This document shows positions 1 to 8,563 of a stretch of 34,031 nucleotides of DNA, one piece after another. The translations under genes were made by a program, and so were the position numbers. The notes under the pieces are model-generated. The model ran no database searches. It saw nothing but the letters and a program-made list of their open reading frames with translations, and had not been told where the DNA came from. Where the stretch lies: the NCBI GenBank assembly GCA_030550025.1, contig JAUQQC010000020.1, positions 1 through 34,031 of the forward strand, in the 5' to 3' direction. Position 1 is the first letter of the stretch. Every line of letters starts with the position of its first letter. This DNA comes from Acidobacteriota bacterium. Its GTDB lineage: Bacteria > Acidobacteriota > Blastocatellia > HR10.

Positions 1-469
1 CGATCGTCTCAGCAGCCACGTCCCCATGTCCCGGCCGCTTCCATGTCGGATCATGATCGAGGACCCAGAACATTTGATAGGCATGGCGCAACTCTTCGGC
101 CATGATCCGAAGGATCTCAAAGCGCGCTTCCTCAGTGGGGGCCGTGTCCAGGCTCATGCGATGCTGCTCGATGGAGCCAAACTCGGTCGAGCATTGCGCG
201 CGAATGATGCGGCGGGCCGTGTAGAACATGTTCCCGGCCATTTCGGCTGCTCGCTCGATCTTCGGCTGGCCGGCATATTTCCCGACCTCGATGACTTCGG
301 ACCGTAGCTCCCCGATCTTGGCGACCAGTTGAAATCGCGGCAAGCCGGGGAAATACTTTTCCCAGTATGCTAGCAGAATGTCGAGCTCGGGGAAGTTCCT
401 TCGCTGCCAATCGAGGATCGCTTGATGATACCTCGGGCTAATGGTCGCTACCGTATATCGGATCGCCAT
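1..469 (-). CDS. PaaA/BoxB-like diiron oxygenase (5' part, runs off window)
   Basis: On the minus strand a frame opens at ATG 469 behind a GGAGGA ribosome site five bases upstream and stays open to the window edge (156 residues seen). The protein resembles the phenylacetic-acid catabolic (PaaA/PaaC/BoxB) ferritin-like family, catalytic subunits of aerobic ring epoxidases acting on aryl-CoA substrates. Visible hallmarks are a helix with a Q-C-S-T-E-F-G-S-I-E-Q-H segment (about 92-103) and the EELRH diiron motif (125-129), where Glu and His would bind iron. The rest of the catalytic domain lies outside the window, so the substrate (phenylacetyl-CoA, benzoyl-CoA or other) cannot be decided. The family call rests on recalled motif similarity. 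No neighbouring paa/box gene is visible on this side. Confidence 0.72.
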   Translation of the reverse strand, partial: MAIRYTVATISPRYHQAILDWQRRNFPELDILLAYWEKYFPGLPRFQLVAKIGELRSEVIEVGKYAGQPKIERAAEMAGNMFYTARRIIRAQCSTEFGSIEQHRMSLDTAPTEEARFEILRIMAEELRHAYQMFWVLDHDPTWKRPGHGDVAAETI

Positions 470-506
470 AGTGCTCCTCCTGATCACCCTCGCCTTTGGA
501 GCAGGG

Positions 507-535
507 ATTATCTCATGAACAAGGGAGAAATGCAA
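507..535 (-). promoter_or_regulatory. Putative sigma-70 promoter of the diiron oxygenase gene
   Basis: Reading the minus strand, TTGCAT (530-535) is followed after 17 bases by GATAAT (507-512). The expected start of transcription lies about 30 bases upstream of ATG 469, leaving room for the GGAGGA site. Confidence 0.45.
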
Positions 536-552
536 CGGAGCCTTGCCGACCG

Positions 553-773
553 TGTTCATGCGGCAGGTGAAGAAGCCCTGAGCCAGCCGCTCTCCTGCTT
601 GGTCTTCCGCTGCGCGGCATTGTGAGCTTGACCGGAACCTGAACGCGGCGCTCAACCTGTGGCTTCATAGGTTCCTACCGGGAGTTCCCCAGGAAGTGAC
701 GTCTGCAGAGAGCGGCTCTACGCCGCCCAATGGACCGGTCTGCGGGTCGCAGGGTCTCCCATCGCCGCTTTAA
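553..773 (+). pseudogene. Degenerate IS605-family TnpB (OrfB) C-terminal remnant
   Basis: The sequence encodes pieces of the TnpB zinc ribbon and tail in shifted frames. TGT TCA TGC GGC near 555 recalls the first Cys pair, FRCAA near 606-620 recalls the second, and from 621 one frame reads CELDRNLNAALNLW and runs to TAA 771-773. The E-L-D-R-(N/D)-L-N-A-A-x-N signature is diagnostic of TnpB C-termini. Stops (TGA 579-581) and at least one frameshift separate the pieces, and the RuvC-like body is missing, so the gene is dead. No transposon end or target duplication could be recognised around it. Confidence 0.7.
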
Positions 774-882
774 GAACCGGCAATGGGATCCGAAATGGCT
801 CGCTCACCCTTGGATCGCCCCTTGAGGGAACCCACAGGCCGAGCATGAAGGCTTCGTCCGTCTTGAAGGTCGCAACTCTTTG

Positions 883-911
883 TTGAAACTTGCAACCTTT
901 CGTAATATAAT
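883..911 (+). promoter_or_regulatory. Sigma-70 promoter of the TonB-dependent receptor gene
   Basis: TTGAAA (883-888), a 17-base spacer and a perfect TATAAT (906-911). Transcription would start near 918, which excludes the upstream in-frame ATG at 915 as the start codon and favours ATG 957. Confidence 0.7.
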
Positions 912-956
912 CCCATGCCGATGTGGCCTGAATCTCGACGAGGAGGAGAGCCGCCT

Positions 957-3900
957 ATGATTCGAAAGCGATGGGTGTGGAACGCGGTCGGGGGGCTTCT
1001 GTTTCTGCTGTTACTGAGCGCTCGGGCGTGGGCGCAGGCGACAACCTCGCTTTCGGGGACGGTGACGGATCCGACAGGCGCGGTCGTCGTCGGCGCGACC
1101 GTGACGCTCACCAGTGTCGCGACAGGAGCTACCCGAACGACGACGACGAACGAGCGGGGGTATTACGCCTTCCCGCAACTCCCCCCGGGCACCTATAACC
1201 TGCGGGTGGAGATGACGGGCTTCAAGAGCATCGTTCGTTCGAACCTGCAACTTCTGGTGAACATGCCCGTGGTGCTTGATCTGCAATTCACCGAAGTCGG
1301 AGAAGTCGTCGAGACCGTGGAGATCGTGGGCGAAGCGCTCATCAATAAAGCCGACGCCTCGATCGGCAATCCCTTCGGCGAGGTGCAGATTCGGCAACTG
1401 CCGCTTTTGGCCCGCAACGTGGTGGAGCTGCTCAGCCTTCAGCCGGGGGCTGTGTTCTTGCCCACGGGGGACGTCCGCAGCGGGAGCATCAGCGGGAGCC
1501 GAAGCGATCAACAGAATGTGACCCTGGATGGCGTGGATGTGAATGATCCGCAGTTCGGCTTCGCCTACACTTCGGTCTTGCGCATGACGCTCGATTCCAC
1601 GCAGGAATTTCGCGTGACGACGACCAACTATAATGCGAGTCAGGGACGCTCCAGCTCAGCTCAGGTGAGCTTGGTGACCAAGCGCGGGACGAACGAGCTG
1701 CACGGTTCTCTCTACTGGTACCACCGGAACACGGCGACTTCGGCCAATGAGTTCTTCAACAAGCTCGCTCAGATCGAGTCCGGTCGGCCCAATGAGCCGC
1801 CCGTTTTGAACTATCACATCTTCGGAGCCTCGGCCGGGGGGCCGATCCTCAAGGACCGATGGTTCATCTTCGGCAACTATGAGGGATTGCGGGAGAAGCG
1901 CGAGGAGCCGATCTTGCGCGCGGTCCCCTCATCCCTAGTTCGTCACGGTTACTTCCAGTATCGGTGTGCGAATCCGGCCGAGTGTCCAGCGACGACGATC
2001 ACGGTCGCGGGGCGCACGTTCAACATCCCGGCCGGGATTCGCGTGTTGACGCCGGCGGAGGCCGCTACTCTCGATCCTTTGGGGATCGGCGCGAATCCGG
2101 CGTTGATGCGGTATCTGCAGCAGTTCCCCGAGCCGAACGATCCGGGGCGGGATGGACTGAACATCATGGGCTTTCGCTTCGTGGCGCCGATTAAGAACGA
2201 CTTCAACACCTACATCCTTCGCACCGATTTCAACATTGATCGCGCTGGTCGGCACATGCTCTTCTGGCGCGGAAATCTCCAGGATGACGTGATCAACTCC
2301 GAGCCTCAATATCCCGGACTGCCGCCGAACCAGAAGACGCTCGTTAACTCCAAGGGGTTCGCGCTCGGCTACGATGCGACGTTGAAGCCGAACGTGGTGA
2401 ACACGTTCCGCTATGGGTTGACGCGCTTGGGTTCGACGACGGCTGGCTTGCAACAGCGCACGCAAGTGACCCTGCGTTTCTTGAACAACATTCCGGCTCC
2501 GACCAGCTCCTTCGGGCGCATCGCGAGCACGCACAACCTCGTGGACGATCTCTCTTGGATCCGCGGCGCGCACACGGTCCAGGCGGGGGTCAACATTCGT
2601 TTCACACGCATCCCGCGCTTCACCAACGAGACGTCATTCCATACGGTCGTGGGGAATGGCTCTTGGCTGCTTGGGGTCGGCCGCTACACGGCTCCAGGTC
2701 ATCCGCGGTGCAGGCAACCGGGATGCCAGACGCTGCCGGCCGTCGCCGGTGGCTTCTACGCAGCGTGGGCGGATGGATTCCCGATCTTGGTGTTGGGAAC
2801 GATCACGCAGTTCACGGCGCGGTACAACTACGACAAGCAAGGGAACGTTCTGCCCGAGGGCGCGCTCGTTCGTCGCCGGTATGCCACGAACGAATACGAG
2901 GGCTACGTGCAGGACCAGTGGCGCGTGAGACCGAACCTCACGATCACAGCGGGCGTGCGGTATTACCTCTACTCACCGCCATGGGAGACCAACGGCTTAC
3001 AGGTCCGGCCGACGCCGAGCTTCGGCGAGTGGTTCGAGCTGCGACGCGCGAGCATGCTCAAGGGGATCCCCTCGTACGACCTCCCGCGCATCAGCTTCGA
3101 CCTGGCCGGTCCGGCCAATGGCAAGCCGGGCTTCTTCGCGAAGGACTTCAACAACTGGTCGCCGCGCTTCTCCATCGCGTGGTCCCCGCGGAAATTCCTG
3201 CGGTCGCTCTTTGGCGATGGGCGCACGGTCTTCCGCTTCGGCTACGGGCTTGTGTATGACCGCATCGGGCACGCGCTGGCGACGACCTTCGATCAACAGG
3301 GAGCATTCGGCTTGACGACGAGCTTGACGACCGTCTGGGGCACGATCACCGAGGCGAACGCACCGCGCTTCACGGGCGTCTTCGATGTCCCGCGTGTCGC
3401 GCGCGATGGTTCGGAATTCCAGCGACCGGCGCCTCCGGGCGGCTTCCCGCAGACCCCCCCGTATGGGCTCTTCGCCATCACCACGAGTATAGACGACACC
3501 GTGCGAACGCCCTACGCGCACATGTTCAACTTCTTCATCGGGCGCGAGCTGCCGAAGAACTTCAGCGTCGAAGCGGGCTATGTCGGACGTCGCGGGCGGA
3601 AGCTGCTCACCCGATATGACCTAGCTATGCCCATGAATCTAGTGGATCCGAAGTCCGGCATGGATTACTTCACGGCCGCGCAGATGCTCGTTCGGTTGAT
3701 CGAGGCTAATACTCCGGTGAGCGCCGTGCCGAGGATCCCGTATTGGGAGAACCTCTTCCCGACGGCCGGAGCGCGCGCCGGTGGCGGCTTGACGAGCACG
3801 CAGGCCATCTATCTGCTCTTCCGCGAGAACGCTCCCGATTACCAGACGGCGCTCTACGAGCTCGATCTGTTCTGCAATCCGGCGTGCTTTGGAGCAACGC

Positions 3901-4787
3901 CCGATAATCCGGCAGGGAAGCCCTTCGCGTTCTGGAACGATCAATATTCCTCGCTCGCGGCGCAAGGCTCAATCGGGTTCTCCGAATACCATGCGTTCCA
4001 GCTCCTTGTGCGCAAGCGCTTCAGCGCCGGTACGCAGTTCGACTTCAACTACACGCTCTCGAAGTCGCTCGATCTGACCTCGGGAACGGAACGCGGAGGG
4101 GCGTTCGGGAGCTTCTTCTCCGGCGGCTACACCGACTTCATCATCAACTCCTGGATCCCGCGCCTGCAGTATTCCTTCTCCGATTTCGATGTGCGGCATC
4201 AATTGAATGCCAACTGGATCGTCGAGCTGCCATTTGGGCGAGGGAAGCCCTTGGGTGGCGGCGTGCCCGGCTGGGCGAACCAGATCATCGGCGGCTGGCA
4301 GACGACGGGCTTGCTCCGTTGGACCAGCGGCTTCCCGCTCAACATCATCAACTGCCGTTCTTGCTGGGCGACGAACTGGAACTTGCAAGGGAATGCCGAG
4401 CTGAAGGAGGGGGTGAAGAACTATCCCGTTGGGGAGACTAACAGGAGCTATAAGTTCCCCGATGGGAAAGTGCGACCGGCAGCTTTCCGCGATCCGGCCG
4501 AAGTGCTGAAGATGCTCCGGTTCCAACGTCCGGGCGAGGTGGGCTTCCGCAACCGAATTCGGGGCGATGGCTACTTCTCGATCGACATGGGCCTGATGAA
4601 GGTCTTCCCGATCACGGAGACGCACCGGCTGCAGTTCCGGTGGGAGGTCTTCAACGTGACCAACTCCGTGCGGTTCGATACAGGGAGCCTCCTGGCCTTC
4701 CCGGACATCACGGCCACCTTCGGGCGGTATGAGGGGACGCTCACGCGTCCGCGCATCATGCAGTTCGCGCTGCGATACGAATTCTGA
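957..4787 (+). CDS. TonB-dependent receptor with N-terminal carboxypeptidase-regulatory domain (Oar-like)
   Basis: Outer-membrane beta-barrel protein of 1276 residues, of the Oar/CarboxypepD_reg-TonB type that is greatly expanded in Acidobacteria. The start at ATG 957 has an AGGAGGAG site (941-948) and gives a clean signal peptide (IRKR, hydrophobic run, AWA|Q cleavage near residue 25). Residues about 27-110 form a carboxypeptidase-regulatory-like Ig fold (SGTVTDPTGAVVVGATVT, GYYAFPQLPPGTYNLRV). A plug domain follows (PLLARNVVELLSLQPGA; SGSRSDQQNVTLDGVDVND), then a long barrel ending in a C-terminal Phe (LRYEF), the usual outer-membrane assembly signal. Ligand unknown: such receptors import or bind large substrates such as glycans or peptides. 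It stands alone between a strong promoter and a terminator hairpin. An in-frame ATG at 915 exists but lies before the predicted transcript start. Confidence 0.92.
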   Translation: MIRKRWVWNAVGGLLFLLLLSARAWAQATTSLSGTVTDPTGAVVVGATVTLTSVATGATRTTTTNERGYYAFPQLPPGTYNLRVEMTGFKSIVRSNLQLLVNMPVVLDLQFTEVGEVVETVEIVGEALINKADASIGNPFGEVQIRQLPLLARNVVELLSLQPGAVFLPTGDVRSGSISGSRSDQQNVTLDGVDVNDPQFGFAYTSVLRMTLDSTQEFRVTTTNYNASQGRSSSAQVSLVTKRGTNELHGSLYWYHRNTATSANEFFNKLAQIESGRPNEPPVLNYHIFGASAGGPILKDRWFIFGNYEGLREKREEPILRAVPSSLVRHGYFQYRCANPAECPATTITVAGRTFNIPAGIRVLTPAEAATLDPLGIGANPALMRYLQQFPEPNDPGRDGLNIMGFRFVAPIKNDFNTYILRTDFNIDRAGRHMLFWRGNLQDDVINSEPQYPGLPPNQKTLVNSKGFALGYDATLKPNVVNTFRYGLTRLGSTTAGLQQRTQVTLRFLNNIPAPTSSFGRIASTHNLVDDLSWIRGAHTVQAGVNIRFTRIPRFTNETSFHTVVGNGSWLLGVGRYTAPGHPRCRQPGCQTLPAVAGGFYAAWADGFPILVLGTITQFTARYNYDKQGNVLPEGALVRRRYATNEYEGYVQDQWRVRPNLTITAGVRYYLYSPPWETNGLQVRPTPSFGEWFELRRASMLKGIPSYDLPRISFDLAGPANGKPGFFAKDFNNWSPRFSIAWSPRKFLRSLFGDGRTVFRFGYGLVYDRIGHALATTFDQQGAFGLTTSLTTVWGTITEANAPRFTGVFDVPRVARDGSEFQRPAPPGGFPQTPPYGLFAITTSIDDTVRTPYAHMFNFFIGRELPKNFSVEAGYVGRRGRKLLTRYDLAMPMNLVDPKSGMDYFTAAQMLVRLIEANTPVSAVPRIPYWENLFPTAGARAGGGLTSTQAIYLLFRENAPDYQTALYELDLFCNPACFGATPDNPAGKPFAFWNDQYSSLAAQGSIGFSEYHAFQLLVRKRFSAGTQFDFNYTLSKSLDLTSGTERGGAFGSFFSGGYTDFIINSWIPRLQYSFSDFDVRHQLNANWIVELPFGRGKPLGGGVPGWANQIIGGWQTTGLLRWTSGFPLNIINCRSCWATNWNLQGNAELKEGVKNYPVGETNRSYKFPDGKVRPAAFRDPAEVLKMLRFQRPGEVGFRNRIRGDGYFSIDMGLMKVFPITETHRLQFRWEVFNVTNSVRFDTGSLLAFPDITATFGRYEGTLTRPRIMQFALRYEF

Positions 4788-4794
4788 TGGCACA

Positions 4795-4842
4795 AGAAGG
4801 GCTGGCGGCAGAAAGCCAATCACCTCCTGCCGCCAGCCTTCT
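4795..4842 (+). terminator. Terminator-like hairpin after the TonB receptor gene
   Basis: A GC-rich inverted repeat starts eight bases after the stop codon. Arms 4795-4811 and 4827-4842 pair over 16 bp with one bulged G (core GGCTGGCGGCAG with CTGCCGCCAGCC) around a 15-base loop. The following bases are only mildly T-rich (TTCTC), so it may work as a weak intrinsic or Rho-assisted terminator. Confidence 0.6.
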
Positions 4843-5026
4843 CATCCCCTTCCGCAAGAAAGTCTGCGGCGATCCAAGCCGGAGTGTGGACGAAAGTAAA
4901 CCTGCCTCCGCGTCCGCCGGGGGCGGGCTCCGTGGGCGGAGTCGGTTCAAGCTTCCTTGAGGTTCGCTCCCCGCATGAGATTTGGGCGCAATTTTCTGCG
5001 TAAACTTCTCCACCAGGGATGGAGCG

Positions 5027-5055
5027 TTGACTTCGCCGGGGATTTGCGATATTAA
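5027..5055 (+). promoter_or_regulatory. Putative promoter of the ACP/ketosynthase cluster
   Basis: TTGACT (5027-5032), a 17-base spacer and TATTAA (5050-5055). Predicted transcription starts about 27 bases before the ACP start codon at 5089. The preceding 4843-5026 shows no gene. Confidence 0.55.
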
Positions 5056-5088
5056 AGAGGCTCACATGACGACCGGGTGAGAGCGACT

Positions 5089-5358
5089 ATGAACGTGCAA
5101 GAGAGAGTGATTCGAGCCATCGCGCGAGCATGTCATCTCGATCCGGAACGCGTGCATCCGGAGGCGACGTTTGAGGAGCTGGGTGTGGATTCGCTCATGG
5201 GGCTGGAGATCGTCTTCGAGCTGGAGGAAGAGTTCAAGGTCTCCATCCCGGAGAACATCGCTATCGGCATGCGCTCGGTGCGGGATGTCATCGAGCGATT
5301 GCAGGCCGTCTTCGGACAGATGGAAGGCCTCGGATACTCGGCGGAGCCTTCGTCTTAG
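5089..5358 (+). CDS. Acyl carrier protein
   Basis: Small acidic four-helix carrier protein of 89 residues. The phosphopantetheine attachment motif GVDSLMGLE places the modified Ser at residue 35, and the surrounding helix II is typical (LEIVFELEEEFKVSIPEN). It carries acyl intermediates as thioesters in the cytoplasm. The ATG at 5089 is preferred over an in-frame GTG at 5077 because homologues begin just before the first helix (NVQERVIRAIA). It is not in a standard fabD-fabG-acpP-fabF order. The next gene is a ketosynthase 72 bases downstream, followed by an acyltransferase and a deacetylase, so it probably serves a dedicated pathway rather than housekeeping fatty-acid synthesis. Confidence 0.9.
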   Translation: MNVQERVIRAIARACHLDPERVHPEATFEELGVDSLMGLEIVFELEEEFKVSIPENIAIGMRSVRDVIERLQAVFGQMEGLGYSAEPSS

Positions 5359-5430
5359 GAACGCATCACCGCCCTCATCCACGGCGTTGCAGATATCTCG
5401 TTCGGGGAATTCGCGCGGCAAGGGGGAGAT

Positions 5431-6660
5431 ATGCGGCGAGTTGTGGTCACTGGAATCGGCGTGGTGTCGGCGGTCGGCCTGACGGCGGCCGAATTCTTCG
5501 ACAGCCTGATTCACGCGCGTTCGGGAGTTGGCGAGATCACGCAGATTCCGACCGATGAGATGGGCGTCAAAGTGGCGGCCGAGGTGAAGGGGTTCGATCC
5601 CTCCGCGCATTTCACGACAAAGCAGGTGGGGTTGCTCGATCGCTTCGCGCAATTCGCGTTGGTGGCGGCGCGGGAAGCCATGGCCGATTCCGGCTTCTCG
5701 CCGACAGAAGCTGAGTGCGACCGCTTTGGCGTCGCCATTGGGACCTCGTTTGGAGGGATGGGGACGCTGGAAGCGGGGTATGAGCGCGTGTACGGCGAGC
5801 GCAACTTGCGGCTGCATCCGCTCACGATCCCCCGCATCATGTACAATGCGGCGGCGTCTCAAATCTCCATGTTCTTCTCGGCGCGCGGGCCCATTCTGGC
5901 CATCAGCACGGCTTGCGCTTCGGGAGCGCAGGCGATTGGCTGGGCGTTTCATCAGATCAGGTACGGATATGCCGAGGCCATGCTCGCCGGTGGCGCGGAT
6001 GCACCCATCACCTTTGGCGTCATGAAAGCGTGGGAGGCCCTGCGCGTGTTGGCGAGCGGGCGCGGGGATCCGACCCGCGCCTGTCGCCCCTTCAGTCGGG
6101 ATCGCGAGGGATTAGTCGTGGGCGAAGGCGCGGCTGTCCTGCTGCTGGAAGAATACGAGCGGGCACGCGCTCGTGGCGCGCGCCTCTATGCCGAGCTCGT
6201 GGGCTATGGGACCTCCGCTGATGCGAGCCATATCACCGATCCTTCGGTCGAAGGGCCAGCGCGCGCCATGCAGGCGGCCTTGGCCGAAGCCGGCCTTGCT
6301 CCCGAAGACGTGGACTACATCAACGCGCATGGCACGGCTACCAAAGTCAACGATCGCATCGAGACCGAAGCGATCAAACTCGTCTTCGGATCGCACGCTC
6401 GGCGTCTGGCCATTAGTTCGACCAAAGCCCTGCATGGTCACACAATGGGAGCGGCCGGCGCCATCGAATTCGCCGCCGCTTGTCTGGCATTGCGACATGG
6501 GATCATTCCTCCGACGGCTCACTACACGGAGCCGGACCCCGAATGCGACCTCGATTACGTTCCCAATCGCGCACGGGAGCAGAAGCTCGAGGTCGTCCTC
6601 TCCAACTCGTTCGCTTTCGGAGGGATCAACGCCGTCCTCATCGCGCGGAGAGTGTCGTGA
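5431..6660 (+). CDS. Beta-ketoacyl-ACP synthase, FabF/KAS II-like
   Basis: Condensing enzyme of 409 residues, normal KAS II length. It would join an acyl primer on its active-site Cys to malonyl-ACP with loss of CO2. The complete Cys-His-His set is present: Cys162 in STACASGAQ, His300 in NAHGTATKVND, and Lys332/His337 in TKALHGHTMGAAG. The C-terminal SNSFAFGGINA motif is also intact, so this is an active synthase rather than a chain-length factor. ATG 5431 has a GGGGGAG site. The stop codon overlaps the next gene's GTG by four bases. There is no ketoreductase, dehydratase or malonyl transferase nearby, so it either borrows those from primary metabolism or performs a single condensation. Confidence 0.9.
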   Translation: MRRVVVTGIGVVSAVGLTAAEFFDSLIHARSGVGEITQIPTDEMGVKVAAEVKGFDPSAHFTTKQVGLLDRFAQFALVAAREAMADSGFSPTEAECDRFGVAIGTSFGGMGTLEAGYERVYGERNLRLHPLTIPRIMYNAAASQISMFFSARGPILAISTACASGAQAIGWAFHQIRYGYAEAMLAGGADAPITFGVMKAWEALRVLASGRGDPTRACRPFSRDREGLVVGEGAAVLLLEEYERARARGARLYAELVGYGTSADASHITDPSVEGPARAMQAALAEAGLAPEDVDYINAHGTATKVNDRIETEAIKLVFGSHARRLAISSTKALHGHTMGAAGAIEFAAACLALRHGIIPPTAHYTEPDPECDLDYVPNRAREQKLEVVLSNSFAFGGINAVLIARRVS

Positions 6661-7376
6661 ACGCAGCGTTCGTTGAGGTTCGCGTGCGAGCGGCACGGCC
6701 TGAAGATCGCGAGCGCATTCGCGCGATCTGCCAACGTTCGGTCCTGCCTGGGTATCCGACCGAGCGGGTCTTCGAGGACGTGGAGATTGTGAGCCGCCTC
6801 TTCGCCGATTACTACCTGGACTATGAGCTGGAATCCTGTTTTGTGGCCGAAGTCGGAGGGCGAGTCGTCGGCTACGCGCTCGCTTGCAAGGACACGCGGC
6901 GGTATCTTCGCGTCCTCGTCACGCGCATCCTACCCGGCGTCCTCTGGCGCATCGCGAAGGGAATCATACTTCGGCGATATCGGCAGTCGGAGACCTATCG
7001 CACGCTCTGGTGGGTGCTCACGCGCGCCTGGCGCGAGATTCCGTCTGTGTCCATGCGGGCGTATCCGGGGCACGTGCACGTCAACGTAGACCCAGCCTTC
7101 ACCGAAGAGAAGCTCGGGCTCCTGCGGATCGGGCGGCGATTGGGCGACGCCGTGATGGCGCACCTGCGGGAGGCGGGCGTGCGCGGCCTGCAAGGTGCGG
7201 TCGCCGAGGCGGAGGGGGACGAGCGGCTGACGGAGTTCTATCGGCGATTTTATGGCGCGCGCATCGCCGCTGTCCGACGCTTCTCCCTCTGGGAGCGCAT
7301 CACGGGCACGCGGTGGTATGCCAAGCTCGTGGTGATTGATCTGCAGCCGATGGCCGAACGATCGGAAGCGACCTAA
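6657..7376 (+). CDS. GNAT-family acyltransferase
   Basis: Protein of 239 residues starting at GTG 6657, which overlaps the ketosynthase stop (GTGA) and implies translational coupling. The GNAT fold is suggested by an N-terminal R-x-A-x-P-E-D-x-x-x-I segment (11-21), a central strand FVAEVGGRVVGYALA (62-76), and a cofactor loop and helix GLLRIGRRLGDAVMAHL (about 154-170) followed by a C-terminal FYRRFYG segment (195-200). Family members move an acyl group from CoA, or sometimes from acyl-ACP, to an amine. Sitting directly behind an ACP and a ketosynthase, this one may use an acyl-ACP donor; that is inference. A basic insertion (RRYLRVLVTRILPGVLWRI, 81-99) is unusual and could bind membrane or substrate. 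The acceptor is unknown. Confidence 0.78.
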   Translation: MNAAFVEVRVRAARPEDRERIRAICQRSVLPGYPTERVFEDVEIVSRLFADYYLDYELESCFVAEVGGRVVGYALACKDTRRYLRVLVTRILPGVLWRIAKGIILRRYRQSETYRTLWWVLTRAWREIPSVSMRAYPGHVHVNVDPAFTEEKLGLLRIGRRLGDAVMAHLREAGVRGLQGAVAEAEGDERLTEFYRRFYGARIAAVRRFSLWERITGTRWYAKLVVIDLQPMAERSEAT

Positions 7377-7382
7377 GGGCCG

Positions 7383-8459
7383 ATGCGCTATCCTTCGATC
7401 GCCGCCGTAGACCGTTCGTTCGACGACCTCTATATCTCGCCGCATCTAGATGACGTCGCCTTCTCCTGTGGAGGGCGTCTGCTATGCGAGCGCGCTCAAG
7501 GACGATCGGCGCTCGTCGTCACCGTCTTCACGGCGGATGCGGGGCCATGTCGGGAGATCCCCCCTCGCGTTCGCGCGCGCGTCGGCGATATGACCGAACG
7601 GCGTCAGGAAGATGAGCGAGCGATGGTGCAGCTGGGCGCGGATTTCCTCTGGCTCGATCATCCGGAGGCGATCTTTCGCGATCGCGCGTATCACACGCTC
7701 CTGGGCGCGTTCTCGCGATTCGTTCCAGCGGATCGCGAGTTGGTGACCCGTTTGGCGCTGCAGATCGTCGAGCTGGTGGAGCGGGCGCGTCCTCAGCGCC
7801 TCTATTGGCCTCTGGGTGTCGGTCAGCATATTGATCATCGGGTGGTATTTGAGGCCGGCGTGCGCGTCGCCGGGCATCTGGCGAAGTCTTCAGCGAACGC
7901 TCGCGCTCCCGAAGTGTGCTTTTACGAAGATGCCCCATACGCATTAATCCCCCATCTGGTGGAGCATCGGCTGCGGGACATGGGCGCGCGCTGGATCGGC
8001 GAAGATGCCGAGCGCGGCTCCGCATGGGCGCGCGCGCGTCACGCGTATGCGACGATGATGACGCTCGCCTCAGTTCGCGCGGAGGTCGGGCATTGGGCCT
8101 TGCGAGCGGCGACGTATGGGTTCTTGGTCCTCCGTTTCGCCGGAGAAGGCCGCGGTGCGCGCGCGCGGCTCTGGCTCGTGCCGGAGCCGTATGAGATCAG
8201 CGAGGTCTTCTCGGAGAAGCTCCGGGTCATCGCCACGTATCGTTCGCAGATTGCGCCCGTACTCGGCGACGTGGAGAGCTATGCCCGATTACGTCGGGCG
8301 TACTCGCAGCGACTCATCGAGGAGACCTCCGCGCGTTGTGAGCTCACGCGGTATGAGAGCCGGTATCTGCCCAATCGCCCGCCGACTCATGGCATCTTCG
8401 AGCGCGTCTGGCGGATGGCCCGAAGCGCACCTGAGGAAAAGGGCGAGGCTTCTCCGTAG
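7383..8459 (+). CDS. PIG-L/LmbE-family deacetylase
   Basis: Protein of 358 residues, six bases after the acyltransferase stop. The zinc site of the PIG-L family is clear: SPHLDD (His21, Asp23, Asp24) near the N-terminus and GQHIDH (His149, Asp151, His152) in the middle. Known members remove acetyl from N-acetylglucosaminyl lipids or thiols (GlcNAc-PI, bacillithiol and mycothiol precursors) or act on antibiotic precursors. The C-terminal 150 residues are longer than in the minimal LmbE fold and I do not recognise them. In this cluster it could expose an amine that the upstream GNAT then acylates with a chain built on the ACP; this order of events is inferred only from gene content. Confidence 0.85.
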   Translation: MRYPSIAAVDRSFDDLYISPHLDDVAFSCGGRLLCERAQGRSALVVTVFTADAGPCREIPPRVRARVGDMTERRQEDERAMVQLGADFLWLDHPEAIFRDRAYHTLLGAFSRFVPADRELVTRLALQIVELVERARPQRLYWPLGVGQHIDHRVVFEAGVRVAGHLAKSSANARAPEVCFYEDAPYALIPHLVEHRLRDMGARWIGEDAERGSAWARARHAYATMMTLASVRAEVGHWALRAATYGFLVLRFAGEGRGARARLWLVPEPYEISEVFSEKLRVIATYRSQIAPVLGDVESYARLRRAYSQRLIEETSARCELTRYESRYLPNRPPTHGIFERVWRMARSAPEEKGEASP

Positions 8460-8508
8460 CTGGGGCCCTCACACGCGAATATGCGGCGTCCGATGACACA
8501 AGGCATGC

Positions 8509-8537
8509 TTGATCACTTTGAGGTGAGCGGTTACACT
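8509..8537 (+). promoter_or_regulatory. Putative internal promoter before the SH3 lipoprotein gene
   Basis: TTGATC (8509-8514), a 17-base spacer and TACACT (8532-8537), with the GTG start at 8564. It would let the last two envelope genes be expressed separately from the acyl-chain enzymes. Confidence 0.5.
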
Positions 8538-8563
8538 CGGCGCTTTGCAGACGGAGGACGAAG

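Noticed and set aside
26..410. Short frames on both strands at the left edge
   Set aside because: The third minus-strand frame encodes a recognisable diiron protein from ATG 469 with a good ribosome site and accounts for this DNA.
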